From Dehalococcoidales bacterium (GTDB taxonomy: Bacteria; Chloroflexota; Dehalococcoidia; Dehalococcoidales; Fen-1064): 49,241 bases of DNA. A program made the position numbers and the translations under genes. A model generated the notes under the pieces. It did not search any database. It saw only the letters and a list, made by a program, of their open reading frames with translations, and was not told the DNA's origin. The stretch lies in contig DATKWT010000043.1 in assembly GCA_035529395.1 (NCBI GenBank), forward strand, positions 1 to 49,241, read 5' to 3'. Below are positions 16,109 through 24,278 of the stretch, piece by piece (the first letter of the stretch is position 1; each line of letters opens with the position of its first letter).

Positions 16109-16270
16109 ACCGACATGGCGGTCGGGCCAAAATACGCCATCCTGGTGTCCGGTGCCTTCGGAATGACGGTGGTCCTCTACGAAATTATCCGACGGACGAA
16201 TATAACCCGGTTCGCCATGGGTATGAGGCTCAAGAGAAAACCGGTTCCGGCAGATAAAGGACCGGGATGA
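16109..16270 (+). pseudogene. Detached in-frame C-terminus of the acyltransferase-3 protein
   Basis: The frame continues for 53 codons after the TAG, with no further stop until TGA 16268-16270. It reads as a membrane helix (KYAILVSGAFGMTVVLYEII) and a basic tail (TRFAMGMRLKRK), the normal ending of this acyltransferase type. A single C-to-T change (CAG to TAG) would explain the stop. No ribosome binding site supports independent translation. Confidence 0.7.
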
Positions 16271-16322
16271 CTCATGGCGGGTTGAAATGGGAAATCCTGG
16301 AATAAACTAATGGAGGTTTAAA

Positions 16323-16877
16323 ATGATAAAGGATTTGGCACTAAAGAACAGAAGTTATCGACGATTCCATCAGGATGTTCCAATCGAGCACGAGACAATG
16401 CGAGAACTTGTTGACTTGGTGCGATTATGTGCGTCTGCTGCCAACCGGCAAGCTCTGAAATATATAATCTCAAGTGATCCCATAAAAAATGCTTTGATTT
16501 TTCCACACATTCGCATAGATAACAATCCGGTTGAAGGAGAAAGACCGTCTGCCTACATCATAGTCCTCGAAGATACACGGATAGGGTCAGTTATGCAGTA
16601 CGTTGACTGCGGGATAACCGCACAGACCATTCTTCTTGGTGCTGTCGAGAAAGGTTTCGGCGGATGTATGGTGGGTAATGTGCTCCGAGACGATTTGAGA
16701 AAAGCCCTCAATATACCGTCTCACCTTGAAATCCTCCTGGTGATAGCTCTGGGTAAACCAAAGGAAGAAATGATAATTGAAGCAATCGGCGAAGATGGTT
16801 TCATGCAGCAGTGGTGGGACGAGAAAGGAACACGTCACCTGTACAAGCGAGCCTTAGATGACATTATAGTTGAATAG
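16323..16877 (+). CDS. Nitroreductase family protein
   Basis: A 184-residue flavin-dependent nitroreductase-fold protein. The N-terminus KNRSYRRFHQDVPIEHETMRELVDLVRLCASAANRQ has the family's R-S-x-R-x-F motif, which contacts the FMN phosphate, and the A-S-x-x-N-x-Q segment. VDCGITAQTILLGAVEKGFGGCMVG is the conserved central helix and glycine turn. Such enzymes use NAD(P)H to reduce nitro groups, quinones or enones; the substrate is unknown. ATG 16323 follows GGAGGT. The gene is AT-richer than its neighbours, which may hint at a different origin. It lies 52 bp after the acyltransferase remnant and could be co-transcribed. Confidence 0.85.
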   Translation: MIKDLALKNRSYRRFHQDVPIEHETMRELVDLVRLCASAANRQALKYIISSDPIKNALIFPHIRIDNNPVEGERPSAYIIVLEDTRIGSVMQYVDCGITAQTILLGAVEKGFGGCMVGNVLRDDLRKALNIPSHLEILLVIALGKPKEEMIIEAIGEDGFMQQWWDEKGTRHLYKRALDDIIVE

Positions 16878-16886
16878 ATATTTACT

Positions 16887-16900
16887 AGCAGGGTGCTGAA
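16887..16900 (+). repeat. Solo end of the MITE-like element
   Basis: agcagggtgctgaa is identical over 14 bases to the left end of the element at 48066, but no body and no right end follow. It is probably an excision or deletion relic, although a chance match of 14 bases cannot be excluded. Confidence 0.4.
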
Positions 16901-16980
16901 GAATTAAGTCTTTGTTTCCAGTTAGGCTCATGATTTTCGTAAGGTCCGAGCCTGGTAATAAGGATAAAGGAGGCAGGTAA

Positions 16981-17877
16981 ATGAAACTGGAAGGAGAAGC
17001 AGCAATTGTTGCCGGCGGTGGCCAGGGAATTGGTGAGGGTATTGTAAAATGCCTGGCTGAGGAGGGAGCAAATGTCGCCGTGGTTGACATTAACGGTGAT
17101 AATGCCAATAAAGTTGCTGATGAAGTGAAGGCGATGGGGCGGAAGGCTTTAGCGTTAGCCGCCGACCTTACCAACGACGACGAGGTAACCAGGGCGGTTA
17201 AGGAGACTGTTGACTTTTTTGGCAAGATTGACATCCTGGTTAATTGTGTTGGCGGTGTCAGCAGAGAAACAATGGAGTTGATGGCAACGAACAGGACAGC
17301 GGCAGGTGATGAACCTCTTCCTGAATTCATGAGCTTTAGCTCAGAGGTGTGGGATAGATATTACCGGTTGAACCTGAAATCGCACGTGATGCTGAGTCAC
17401 GCGGTAACACCCCATTTCATGAAGCAGAAGAGCGGCAAGATAGTGAACATATCATCGGATGCAGGGAGATCGCCTGAGCCCGGTCACATGCCTTATGGTG
17501 CCATGAAAGCAGGGGACATCTCAATAACATGGTCACTGGCGAGGGCGCTGGCTCCCTATAATGTAACGGTAAACTGTATCTGCCCGGGATATGTCTATAC
17601 TCCGCTTTGGGATAGAGGGGCAGCTGCCAGGCTGGAGCAAGCACGTAATGCCAGGGCTCAAGGTAAAGAGCTTCCGGCACGTTTTGCCGCCGAAGATATT
17701 GAGGGATTAACGCCCTATGAATTCTGGTTGAAGTTTATCGTTATCCCCGGTACGCCCCTGGGAAGAGAACAGACGCCGGAGGATATGGGACGTGCGGTGG
17801 TCTTCTTCGTTTCCGAAGATGCCAAGAACGTCACAGGCCAGGTATTGCATGTTAACGGCGGTCAGATTATGCGCTAG
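16981..17877 (+). CDS. SDR family oxidoreductase
   Basis: A 298-residue classical short-chain dehydrogenase. The cofactor loop is GGGQGIGEG (about residues 12-20), NCVGG replaces the common NNAG, the catalytic Ser is in NISSDAG, and Y-x-x-x-K is in PYGAMKAGD. The Asp after the second strand (VVDINGD) points to NAD(H) rather than NADP(H). An extra insertion between the NAD domain and the active site makes it longer than the usual 250 residues. The start follows AAAGGAGG. Together with the zinc alcohol dehydrogenase 170 bp downstream it may form a small oxidoreductase unit; the substrate is unknown. Confidence 0.87.
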   Translation: MKLEGEAAIVAGGGQGIGEGIVKCLAEEGANVAVVDINGDNANKVADEVKAMGRKALALAADLTNDDEVTRAVKETVDFFGKIDILVNCVGGVSRETMELMATNRTAAGDEPLPEFMSFSSEVWDRYYRLNLKSHVMLSHAVTPHFMKQKSGKIVNISSDAGRSPEPGHMPYGAMKAGDISITWSLARALAPYNVTVNCICPGYVYTPLWDRGAAARLEQARNARAQGKELPARFAAEDIEGLTPYEFWLKFIVIPGTPLGREQTPEDMGRAVVFFVSEDAKNVTGQVLHVNGGQIMR

Positions 17878-18047
17878 TGGATAGCTAATAGTTCGTGGCC
17901 GATTGGCGTGTATTGACAAGCCCCCGGTAAGGACTAAACTCAAGTTCCAAAATGAGGCATACAGCATATCATTGGCGACAAAGCAGTGAAGGTCAGGATA
18001 CCTCATTGCGAATTGAAATGGGAAATACTAATTAGAGGTGGTTTATT

Positions 18048-19115
18048 ATGAAGGCAGTATCTATTGCTGGCAAAGGTAAGGTTCAAATTGAAGAAATCCC
18101 GAAACCCGAGGTGCGCCCCGGTACGCTCTTAATAAAGGTTACCTACTGTTCGTTGTGTGGCAGTGACATAGAACGGGTTTACGGGGCTCATTGGGATACT
18201 AATGACCCCCGGTTGGAGAGTATCAAAGGGTCTATCCTTGGTCATGAGTGGGTTGGCACGGTGGAAGAAATAGGTGAAGGGGTTGAAGGCTGGTCTGTTG
18301 GCGAGCGTACCGTTGATGGAAGGCTCTTTTGCGGACGGTGCTGGTACTGTGTCAGGGGGATGCCTTTTATGTGCATGGGGGGACGGGTAAGAGGTCATCC
18401 CTATGATGACGTTCAGTCGGACACCCCTCCCCCTCCACAAAGGTATGGTGCTCTGACCGAATATGTTGTCCGCCCCGCTGCTGGCCGCCTCAAAGTGGCC
18501 GACCATGTCTCCGATGAAGAAGCTGCCATGTCTGAACCACTGGCCACCGGAGTAACCTCTGTTCTTAATGCCGAGGTAAGGCTGGCTGATGCGGCGGTAA
18601 TCATTGGTGTCGGTCACATTGGTCTCTCTGTACTGGCGGCGGCAAAGGCTGCTGGCGCAGCGCCGATCATTGCCATCGACAAGATTGACGCTCGCCTGGA
18701 GATTGCCCGGCAGATGGGTGCCAATATCACTCTCAACGCCGATAAAACCGATGTCATTAAAGAGGTGGTCGCTATCACCGAAGCCGGCCCCGACGTTATC
18801 TTTCTCGGCGTCAGTTCCCAGGCTCCCGGCATTGTTGAACAGGCTTTTGAAATGGTCAGGTATCATGGCAGGATTATGATCACCGGCAATGCGGCACCAG
18901 CGACTCTTCAGCCGGGAAAATGGCTGACCAAAGAGGTGAGAGTCGAGGGGACCGTTCATATGGGCGAATCAATGATTCCGGCGATGAAGCTGATAGAATA
19001 TGGGCAGGTCAATCTCAAGCCGATGGTCACCGAGGTCATCCCGCTCGAGGAAGCTCAGCGTGCATTTGATTCCCTCCATGATGGGACAAATGTGGCTGTG
19101 GTATTAAAACCTTAG
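18048..19115 (+). CDS. Zinc-dependent medium-chain alcohol dehydrogenase
   Basis: A 355-residue MDR enzyme. The catalytic zinc site is formed by Cys in YCSLCGSD and His-Glu in GHEWVG. The structural zinc lobe is recognisable in FCGRCWYCVRGMPFMC. The Rossmann segment AAVIIGVGHIGLSVLAAAKAAGA is followed by an Asp (AIDKID), suggesting NAD. Members oxidise sugar alcohols, threonine or other secondary alcohols, and the exact substrate cannot be told. The start follows GAGGTGG. Its last residues and TAG stop lie exactly at the edge of a decayed MITE-like copy (see 19112), so the C-terminus may have been reset by an insertion. Confidence 0.87.
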   Translation: MKAVSIAGKGKVQIEEIPKPEVRPGTLLIKVTYCSLCGSDIERVYGAHWDTNDPRLESIKGSILGHEWVGTVEEIGEGVEGWSVGERTVDGRLFCGRCWYCVRGMPFMCMGGRVRGHPYDDVQSDTPPPPQRYGALTEYVVRPAAGRLKVADHVSDEEAAMSEPLATGVTSVLNAEVRLADAAVIIGVGHIGLSVLAAAKAAGAAPIIAIDKIDARLEIARQMGANITLNADKTDVIKEVVAITEAGPDVIFLGVSSQAPGIVEQAFEMVRYHGRIMITGNAAPATLQPGKWLTKEVRVEGTVHMGESMIPAMKLIEYGQVNLKPMVTEVIPLEEAQRAFDSLHDGTNVAVVLKP

Positions 19116-19235
19116 CGGAATCCGAAACCAGATTCTGCCGGTGTCCCCCAGATACAATCTTTCCCCCCTTCCTCGGTAGGAAGGCTCTTCCTGGACAGGA
19201 AGGGGGTCAGGGGGATAGTCGAAAGGGTTTTTCAT
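19112..19235. mobile_element. Decayed partial copy of the MITE-like element (copy B)
   Basis: ttagcggaatccgaaacc, the following block with cagattctgccggtgtccccc, the run of C, ttcctggacaggaagg and the right part gtcgaaagggtttttc align with the second half of copies A and C. The left half and an internal block are missing. The element starts inside the alcohol dehydrogenase stop codon. Confidence 0.8.
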
Positions 19236-19245
19236 AGGCTTGCTA

Positions 19246-19288
19246 GAATGACAGGGACTGTAAAGGCATTTGTAAGACACTACACTGG
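19246..19288. repeat. Short dispersed repeat (shared with 48021-48067)
   Basis: agaatgac followed by tgtaaaggcatttgtaagac and actacact matches the block at 48021-48067 with few differences. In both places it abuts the MITE-like element, but on opposite sides. Nothing coding is seen in it. Confidence 0.6.
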
Positions 19289-19487
19289 CAACACGATATG
19301 GCCCATTGTTTCCTCTGAGCAATGTAAACGTTGCCACGTCTGTTGCTCCACAGGCATACTATGGTTGACACGATTTATTGCGGGTAGTAATATACGCTAC
19401 AAGCGGAATAGTGAGTGCTTGAACGAAAGGAGGTGAGCGGCCTCCACCTTTTCTGCTCGCTACATGCTGGTTAGCCATCACCAGCTC

Positions 19488-19517
19488 TTGCCAGAGGCAT
19501 GGTGAGAGTGCTATACT
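19488..19517 (+). promoter_or_regulatory. Promoter of the thiamine operon
   Basis: TTGCCA (19488-19493) and TATACT (19512-19517) are separated by 18 bp and stand about 30 bp ahead of the TPP riboswitch. Confidence 0.6.
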
Positions 19518-19544
19518 CGATTCACGTTAACAACTTAATAATGG

Positions 19545-19652
19545 CGGGGAGCTTGGGGAACCAGGCTGAGAGGATGTGCTTGATCATAGAGCGTGATCAC
19601 CCACATCGACCCTGATAACCTGATCCGGGTAATACCGGCGGAGGGAATGTAA
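19545..19652 (+). promoter_or_regulatory. TPP riboswitch (THI element)
   Basis: The sequence contains the two conserved THI blocks: CTGAGA at 19566-19571 in the pyrimidine-sensing arm, and the CTGATCCGGGTAATACCGGCG plus GAGGGAA pattern across 19617-19646 in the pyrophosphate-sensing arm. A variable hairpin (gatgtg/cacatc with inner tgatca/tgatca) between them is the optional P3 extension. It is followed at once by an intrinsic terminator, which suggests transcriptional control: with TPP bound the terminator forms and the downstream genes are off. All five downstream genes fit thiamine supply. Confidence 0.96.
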
Positions 19653-19666
19653 GCACGGCAACACAG

Positions 19667-19698
19667 AGGGCTACCCTCCATAAAGGGTAGCCCTTTTT
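19667..19698 (+). terminator. Riboswitch-controlled intrinsic terminator
   Basis: agggctaccct (19667-19677) pairs with agggtagccct (19684-19694) and is followed by TTTTT to 19698. It lies between the TPP aptamer and the thiN start, the usual expression platform. Confidence 0.92.
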
Positions 19699-19716
19699 GT
19701 ATGTGGAGTAAACCCG

Positions 19717-20361
19717 ATGAGAGCCTTAATACTGGTCAATGGCGAACTGTATCAACCCGATGTCCTGCGAAGCAGAATCCGCGCCGAGACATTCGATCTG
19801 GTGCTCGGTGCTGATAGGGGCGCACGCTATGCCTGTACCCTCAATGTCGCCCTTGATGCGATCATCGGCGATATGGATTCGCTCTCAGATTTGGAGCAAC
19901 AGGGCATCGGTAGCACTAAGTTTGTCTCCTATCCGGCAGAAAAAGACGAGACCGATCTTGAATTGGCGCTTCTCTACGCTGAGGAACAGGGAGCCGATCA
20001 GATTGTAATGGTCGGTGCAATGGGTGGGCGTATGGATATGACCATCTCCAACATCCTGCTGATAACTCATGCAAGCCTCGATTCATGCAGAATCGAAGTG
20101 TGGCACGGGGAACAAACGGGATGGGTCATCAAGCCGCCGGGTGGAGATATTTCCGGGCATCCCGGAGATACGGTCTCATTGATTCCACTGGGTGGCGATG
20201 CCACAGGCATCACGACGAAGGGATTGAAATACCCCCTTAAGGATAAACGACTCACCTTTGGCCCGGCACGGGGAATCAGTAACCTGCTGGAAAAACCATC
20301 CGCCCATATCAAACTATCAGGGGGTATTCTTCTGGCGGTCCATACTCCCGGCAGGGCATGA
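19717..20361 (+). CDS. thiN: Thiamine diphosphokinase (thiamine pyrophosphokinase)
   Basis: A 214-residue enzyme that converts thiamine and ATP to thiamine diphosphate. Family motifs seen in order: LGADRGARYA, AIIGDMDSL, PAEKDETDLELAL, VGAMGGRMDMTISN (usual GGRxDH), and a C-terminal substrate-binding domain with GDTVSLIPL and GLKYPL. The length is typical. It is the first gene after the TPP riboswitch, and its stop overlaps an in-frame start of the next ORF, so it is tightly coupled. The cofactor it makes is required by the E1 enzymes at 8276-12449. Confidence 0.95.
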   Translation: MRALILVNGELYQPDVLRSRIRAETFDLVLGADRGARYACTLNVALDAIIGDMDSLSDLEQQGIGSTKFVSYPAEKDETDLELALLYAEEQGADQIVMVGAMGGRMDMTISNILLITHASLDSCRIEVWHGEQTGWVIKPPGGDISGHPGDTVSLIPLGGDATGITTKGLKYPLKDKRLTFGPARGISNLLEKPSAHIKLSGGILLAVHTPGRA

Positions 20362-20381
20362 GAAAGGTAAGGAGGAAGGTT

Positions 20382-20684
20382 ATGACAGAAAAACGGACCA
20401 TGAACGTAGGTGTGCAGGTCTTGCCTCTAGTTGAGGATGTCTACTACATCGTCGATAAGGCAATAGAGGCCATTCAGGCCAGCGGCGTCAAATATGAGGT
20501 CGGGCCATTGGAAACGACCCTGGAAGGCGATGATCTGGACCAACTGCTTGAGGTAGCCAAGTCCGCGCACCGTGCTTGTTTTGAGGCGGGTGCGGGCAAA
20601 GTAGTGACCATCATCAAGATCGCTGACGCACTGGAAGGCACCTCGATTGAGGGGAAAGTCGGCAAGTATAGAAAGGTAGATTAG
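20382..20684 (+). CDS. Thiamine-binding protein, MTH1187/YkoF type (DUF77)
   Basis: A 100-residue protein. VGVQVLPLVEDVYYIVDKAIEAI, VKYEVGPLETTLEGD, HRACFEAGAGKVVTIIKI and a closing GKVGKYRK match the MTH1187 family, ferredoxin-like folds shown in some members to bind thiamine or its pyrimidine part. It may act as a soluble partner of the ABC importer encoded just after it. ATG 20382 is chosen because AAGGAGG (20369-20375) lies 6 bp upstream; the longer start at 20358 would overlap thiN and lie before the ribosome binding site. The stop codon overlaps the GTG start of the permease by one base. Confidence 0.87.
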   Translation: MTEKRTMNVGVQVLPLVEDVYYIVDKAIEAIQASGVKYEVGPLETTLEGDDLDQLLEVAKSAHRACFEAGAGKVVTIIKIADALEGTSIEGKVGKYRKVD

Positions 20685-21472
20685 TGAACTGGCGCAGGGA
20701 TTTCGTCCCTCCCACAGCATTGATCGCCATCCTTATCATCGGCTGGTATTTCGTGGCGAAGGTCAGCGGACTGAGTTCGTTTATCCTGCCTACTCCGCTT
20801 GATGTCATCCAGGCCGGATGGGAAACGCGAGCTCTCTTACTGGACGCCATCGGCACCACGTTGCTGGCGACCGGGATCGGGTTGTTGTTGGCCCTCATAG
20901 CGGGGATTGGGATAGCCGCCCTTGTGGATTTCTGGCCTCTGGCGCATCGCGCCCTGTATCCGATTCTGGTCGTGTCACAGACCATCCAGATACTCGCTAT
21001 TGCCCCGATCCTGATCATCTGGTTCGGGTTTGGTGTAACGCCCACGATATTGATCGTGGTGTTATTCTGCTTCTTCCCGTTGGCCATCAGCACCGCTGAT
21101 GGCCTGACATCCTCGGACCCGGAGTTGATTGCTTTGCTCCGCGCGATGGGGGCAAAGAAGAGACAGATATGGCGAATGGTCCGCCTGCCTTCGGCTTTGC
21201 CATCGTTCTTTTCCGGCCTGCGGTTGGCCGTAACCTATAGCGTGGTCGCGGCAACCATCGGGGAATGGGTGGGCGGCTCTCCCGGATTGGGATTGTATAT
21301 GCTCCGCTCAAAGAACGCGCTGGCAACCGACCAGGTATTCGTTGCCATGTTCATCACGTCACTATTGAGTGTAGGCCTGTTCATGACAGTCTATGGTATC
21401 GAACGGTTAACCCTGCCCTGGTACCACTCCACACAACGAACGGAGCAATGGGAAGGGCCTGGAATCTATTAA
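20684..21472 (+). CDS. ABC transporter permease (thiamine/precursor importer, ThiX-like)
   Basis: A 262-residue inner-membrane protein with about six helices and the binding-protein-dependent permease loop around ELIALLRAMGAKKRQIWRMVRLPSALP, whose E-A/x3-G pattern docks on the ATPase. It belongs to the SsuC/TauC/ThiX group used for sulfonates, taurine and pyrimidine thiamine precursors. The riboswitch and neighbours argue for thiamine or hydroxymethylpyrimidine uptake. The GTG start at 20684 overlaps the previous stop, indicating translational coupling. A solute-binding lipoprotein and ATPase follow. Confidence 0.9.
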   Translation: MNWRRDFVPPTALIAILIIGWYFVAKVSGLSSFILPTPLDVIQAGWETRALLLDAIGTTLLATGIGLLLALIAGIGIAALVDFWPLAHRALYPILVVSQTIQILAIAPILIIWFGFGVTPTILIVVLFCFFPLAISTADGLTSSDPELIALLRAMGAKKRQIWRMVRLPSALPSFFSGLRLAVTYSVVAATIGEWVGGSPGLGLYMLRSKNALATDQVFVAMFITSLLSVGLFMTVYGIERLTLPWYHSTQRTEQWEGPGIY

Positions 21473-21490
21473 ACTACGGAGGAATATAAT

Positions 21491-22471
21491 ATGAAACGTC
21501 TGTCTTTAGTTACCGTACTACTGCTCATGGCACTGATAACTACTTCCTGCGGAAGCCCCGTAGATGAGGAACTTACTCCTGTTATGTTCATCTTGGATTG
21601 GGTCCCGAACACCAATCACACCGGAATCTTCGTGGCGGAAGCAGAAGGCTACTTTGAGGAAGCTGGCCTCGACGTTGAGATCATCCAACCCGGCGAAGTA
21701 CGCGCTGAAGCCGCAGTCGCCGGCGATGCCGCTGATTTCGGCATCAGCTTCCAGGAACAGGTCACGCTCGCACGCGCTGATGATGTGCCCATCGTCTCTA
21801 TCGCGGCAGTGCTCCAGCATAACACATCCGGTTTTGCCTCCGCCGCCCATCTGAACGTCACCAGTCCGGCAGATTTCGAGGGTCTACGCTATGGGGCATG
21901 GGGTTCGCCGTTTGAGTATCCCACGCTTGAAGTTCTGATGAGTTGCGCGGGCGCCGATTTCAGCCAGCTTGAGATCGTGAATACAGGTTGGTCCGACCCT
22001 TTGGCCTTGATTGCTGAAGGCCAGATCGACATGGCATGGATATTCTACGGCTGGCAGGGCTTTCAGGCGCAGCAGCAGGGTGTTGCTCTCAATGTGGTGA
22101 TGATGGAAGACTACTTCGACTGCATTCCCGACTACTACACCCCGGTGGTTATCGCCAGTGAGGATACCATTGCCAATCGACCGGAAGTCGTCCGAGCCCT
22201 CATGAAAGCTCTCTCACGCGGGTATGATTTTGCGACAGAGAATCCGGGCAAGGCCGCCGATATTCTGCTTGCCGCCGTACCTGAACTCGATGCTGAACTC
22301 GTCAAAGCAAGTCAGGACTGGCTTTCGGAATACTACAAGGCTGACGCACCACGTTGGGGTGAACAGAAAGAAAGCGTCTGGCAGGAGTATGCCGATTGGA
22401 TGGTTGAATACGGCATTCTGTCAGCCTCCATCTCTGCCTCTGATGCCTTCACCAACGAGTTTTTGCCTTAA
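21491..22471 (+). CDS. ABC transporter substrate-binding lipoprotein (NMT1/ThiY-like)
   Basis: A 326-residue secreted binding protein. The N-terminus has a basic start, a hydrophobic core and a lipobox ending in ITTSC (Cys about 20), so it should be lipid-anchored outside the membrane. The mature part opens with VMFILDWVPNTNHTGIFVAEAEGYFEEAGLDVEI, characteristic of NMT1/ThiY-type proteins that bind thiamine pyrimidine precursors. YGAWGSPFEYPTLEVLM and DMAWIFYGWQG are further family segments. The start follows GGAGGA. Substrate assignment leans on the TPP riboswitch and thiN; nitrate or sulfonate specificity is unlikely in this context. Confidence 0.92.
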   Translation: MKRLSLVTVLLLMALITTSCGSPVDEELTPVMFILDWVPNTNHTGIFVAEAEGYFEEAGLDVEIIQPGEVRAEAAVAGDAADFGISFQEQVTLARADDVPIVSIAAVLQHNTSGFASAAHLNVTSPADFEGLRYGAWGSPFEYPTLEVLMSCAGADFSQLEIVNTGWSDPLALIAEGQIDMAWIFYGWQGFQAQQQGVALNVVMMEDYFDCIPDYYTPVVIASEDTIANRPEVVRALMKALSRGYDFATENPGKAADILLAAVPELDAELVKASQDWLSEYYKADAPRWGEQKESVWQEYADWMVEYGILSASISASDAFTNEFLP

Positions 22472-22546
22472 AGTATAGATTGCCATAATCCCCTCTAAGT
22501 GCCGAAGATTTTAAGGAGGGATTCTTATCATTAATAATGAGTCGCT

Positions 22547-23311
22547 ATGACCACACCACGTATCGAATTGAGACATGTCAGTAAGACCTTCTCCGGGATT
22601 AATCACGCTGTCCCGGCATTAAAAGATATCTCTTTCAAGGTTATGCCCGGCGAGTTCGTCACCATCATTGGGGCAAGCGGAAGCGGCAAAAGTACGCTTT
22701 TTAATCTCTGTGTAGGGCTCCTTGAACCCGATGAGGGCGAAATCATTATCGATGGCGAAAGGCCGGAAAATCGCACGGGGATGGTAGGCTATATGCCTCA
22801 GCGTGACTTACTTCTCCCATGGCGAAGCGTGCTGGATAACGTCCTCATCCCATTGGAGATTCAGGGCATCTCCCGAAGAGAATCACGACAGAAAGCCCTT
22901 GAGATGCTCCCTCACTTTGGATTGGAAACCTTTGAGAAGGAATATCCCTCGGCTCTCTCCGGGGGCATGCGCCAGCGTGCCGCCCTCCTGAGAACATGGC
23001 TCATGGGACGCTCTACGCTACTCCTTGATGAACCATTCGGTGCATTGGATGCCCTGACTCGCAAAGAGCTTCAAAACTGGCTATTGAGGGTCTGGCAGGA
23101 ATTCGGGCGGACAGTGATGTTCATCACCCATGATGTTGAAGAAGCCGTCTATCTTGCCGACCGGGTTATCGTGTTAAGCGCCCGCCCGGGCGAAATCAAA
23201 CGTGAATTTAAGATCGATTTACCACGCCCCCGGCGTCAGGGGATGATCGCAGAACCTGAATTCGGTGAACTGGTACGAGAATTACTCGCCGAGTTAGGGG
23301 TTGATGTTTGA
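22547..23311 (+). CDS. ABC transporter ATP-binding protein (ThiZ-like)
   Basis: A 254-residue ATPase of the SsuB/TauB/ThiZ class. Walker A GASGSGKST, Q-loop YMPQRDLLLPW, signature LSGGMRQRAALLRTW, Walker B TLLLDEPFGALD and switch His in MFITHDVEEA are all intact. It energises the importer with the permease at 20684 and the lipoprotein at 21491. The gap of 75 bp to the binding-protein gene contains no terminator, so it is probably the last gene of the thiamine operon. The stop codon overlaps the possible TTG start of an IS3-type transposase stub. Confidence 0.95.
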   Translation: MTTPRIELRHVSKTFSGINHAVPALKDISFKVMPGEFVTIIGASGSGKSTLFNLCVGLLEPDEGEIIIDGERPENRTGMVGYMPQRDLLLPWRSVLDNVLIPLEIQGISRRESRQKALEMLPHFGLETFEKEYPSALSGGMRQRAALLRTWLMGRSTLLLDEPFGALDALTRKELQNWLLRVWQEFGRTVMFITHDVEEAVYLADRVIVLSARPGEIKREFKIDLPRPRRQGMIAEPEFGELVRELLAELGVDV

Positions 23312-23391
23312 GCGAGATCATCAACAAGCTCAGAGAAGCCGAAGTCTTACTGAACCAGGGAGGCTCGGTGCGGACGGCCATCCGAATTTGA
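23308..23391 (+). pseudogene. IS3-family transposase OrfA N-terminal stub
   Basis: A 27-codon reading frame starting with TTG at 23308 reads SEIINKLREAEVLLNQG followed by a few residues and a stop. This resembles the N-terminus of IS3-group OrfA proteins, whose next part would be a helix-turn-helix (ITEQTYYRWRK in relatives) that is absent here. It is a relic of an insertion at the end of the thiamine operon. The match is short and from memory, so it is tentative. Confidence 0.5.
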
Positions 23392-23452
23392 TATCTGGCC
23401 AGGAAGCCTGGATAATAGACTGATACTCAAGATAAGGAAAGGAGACAGAACT

Positions 23453-24235
23453 TTGGACCTGTCACAGTTCGTACTGGAGGGAAAGACCGCCCTGGTGACC
23501 GGAGGGAGCCGAGGCATCGGTGAGGCAACCGCTATAGCACTGGCCAACGCCGGCGCCGATGTGGCTGTTACCAGCCGGAAGCTGCCGGAACTGGTAAGGG
23601 TGGCCGACCGCATCAGGGAAGTGGGGCGCAAGTCGATGGCGGTCGAGACGCATGTGGGGCGCATGGACCAGCTTCAGCCCCTGGTAGACAAGGTGGTGTC
23701 CGAGTTCGGAAAGATTGACATCCTGGTCAACAACGGCGGCACCAGTGTGGCCTCACCGGCCATGGAGTACAGTGAGAAGGCCTGGGACTCCGTCATGAAC
23801 CTGAACCTGAAGGGCCTCTTTTTCCTGAGCCAGGCCGTGGCAAGGGTGATGATGGAAAACGGCGGCGGCAACATCATCAACGTTACATCCATCAGCGCCT
23901 TCAAACCGGAGATACCAACCTGTGCCTACTCTATCAGCAAGGCGGGGGTCGTGATGGCGACCCAGTGCATGGCCATCGAGTGGGCGCAGCACAACATCCG
24001 GGTGAACGCAATTGCACCGGGACCGATAGACACGCACCTCTTCAACGCCAAGTACGCCGTTCTGCCCGAGGAAGAGGCCGAACAGCAGCTGGCCGGGATA
24101 GCGACAAGAGTGCCGCTCAGGCGTATAGGCCAGCCCAATGAAATAGCTGATGCGATGGTGTTCCTGGCATCCAATGCTTCCAGCTACCTGACCGGACAGA
24201 CCATCACCATAGACGGTGGTCTTACGCTAAGGTAG
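23453..24235 (+). CDS. SDR family oxidoreductase (FabG-like)
   Basis: A 260-residue classical SDR. The cofactor loop is TGGSRGIGEA, with NNGGTS in place of the NNAG motif. Ser is in NVTSISAF, and Y-x-x-x-K is in CAYSISKAG. The conserved ending LTGQTITIDGGLT is typical of the FabG/gluconate dehydrogenase-like group. The Arg in TSRKLPE after the second strand suggests NADP(H). TTG 23453 is taken as start because AAGGAG lies 9 bp upstream and no closer ATG or GTG exists. It reduces or oxidises a carbonyl/hydroxyl pair of unknown substrate. Strong GC codon use contrasts with the crotonase gene that follows. Confidence 0.87.
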   Translation: MDLSQFVLEGKTALVTGGSRGIGEATAIALANAGADVAVTSRKLPELVRVADRIREVGRKSMAVETHVGRMDQLQPLVDKVVSEFGKIDILVNNGGTSVASPAMEYSEKAWDSVMNLNLKGLFFLSQAVARVMMENGGGNIINVTSISAFKPEIPTCAYSISKAGVVMATQCMAIEWAQHNIRVNAIAPGPIDTHLFNAKYAVLPEEEAEQQLAGIATRVPLRRIGQPNEIADAMVFLASNASSYLTGQTITIDGGLTLR

Positions 24236-24278
24236 CACTACCGAAAGGCAAATCTGACGAACCCTGGCGTTGTTACAC

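Noticed and set aside
19246-19436. 62-codon frame with several cysteines after the alcohol dehydrogenase
   Set aside because: It starts within dispersed repeat sequence and has no plausible ribosome binding site or family match.
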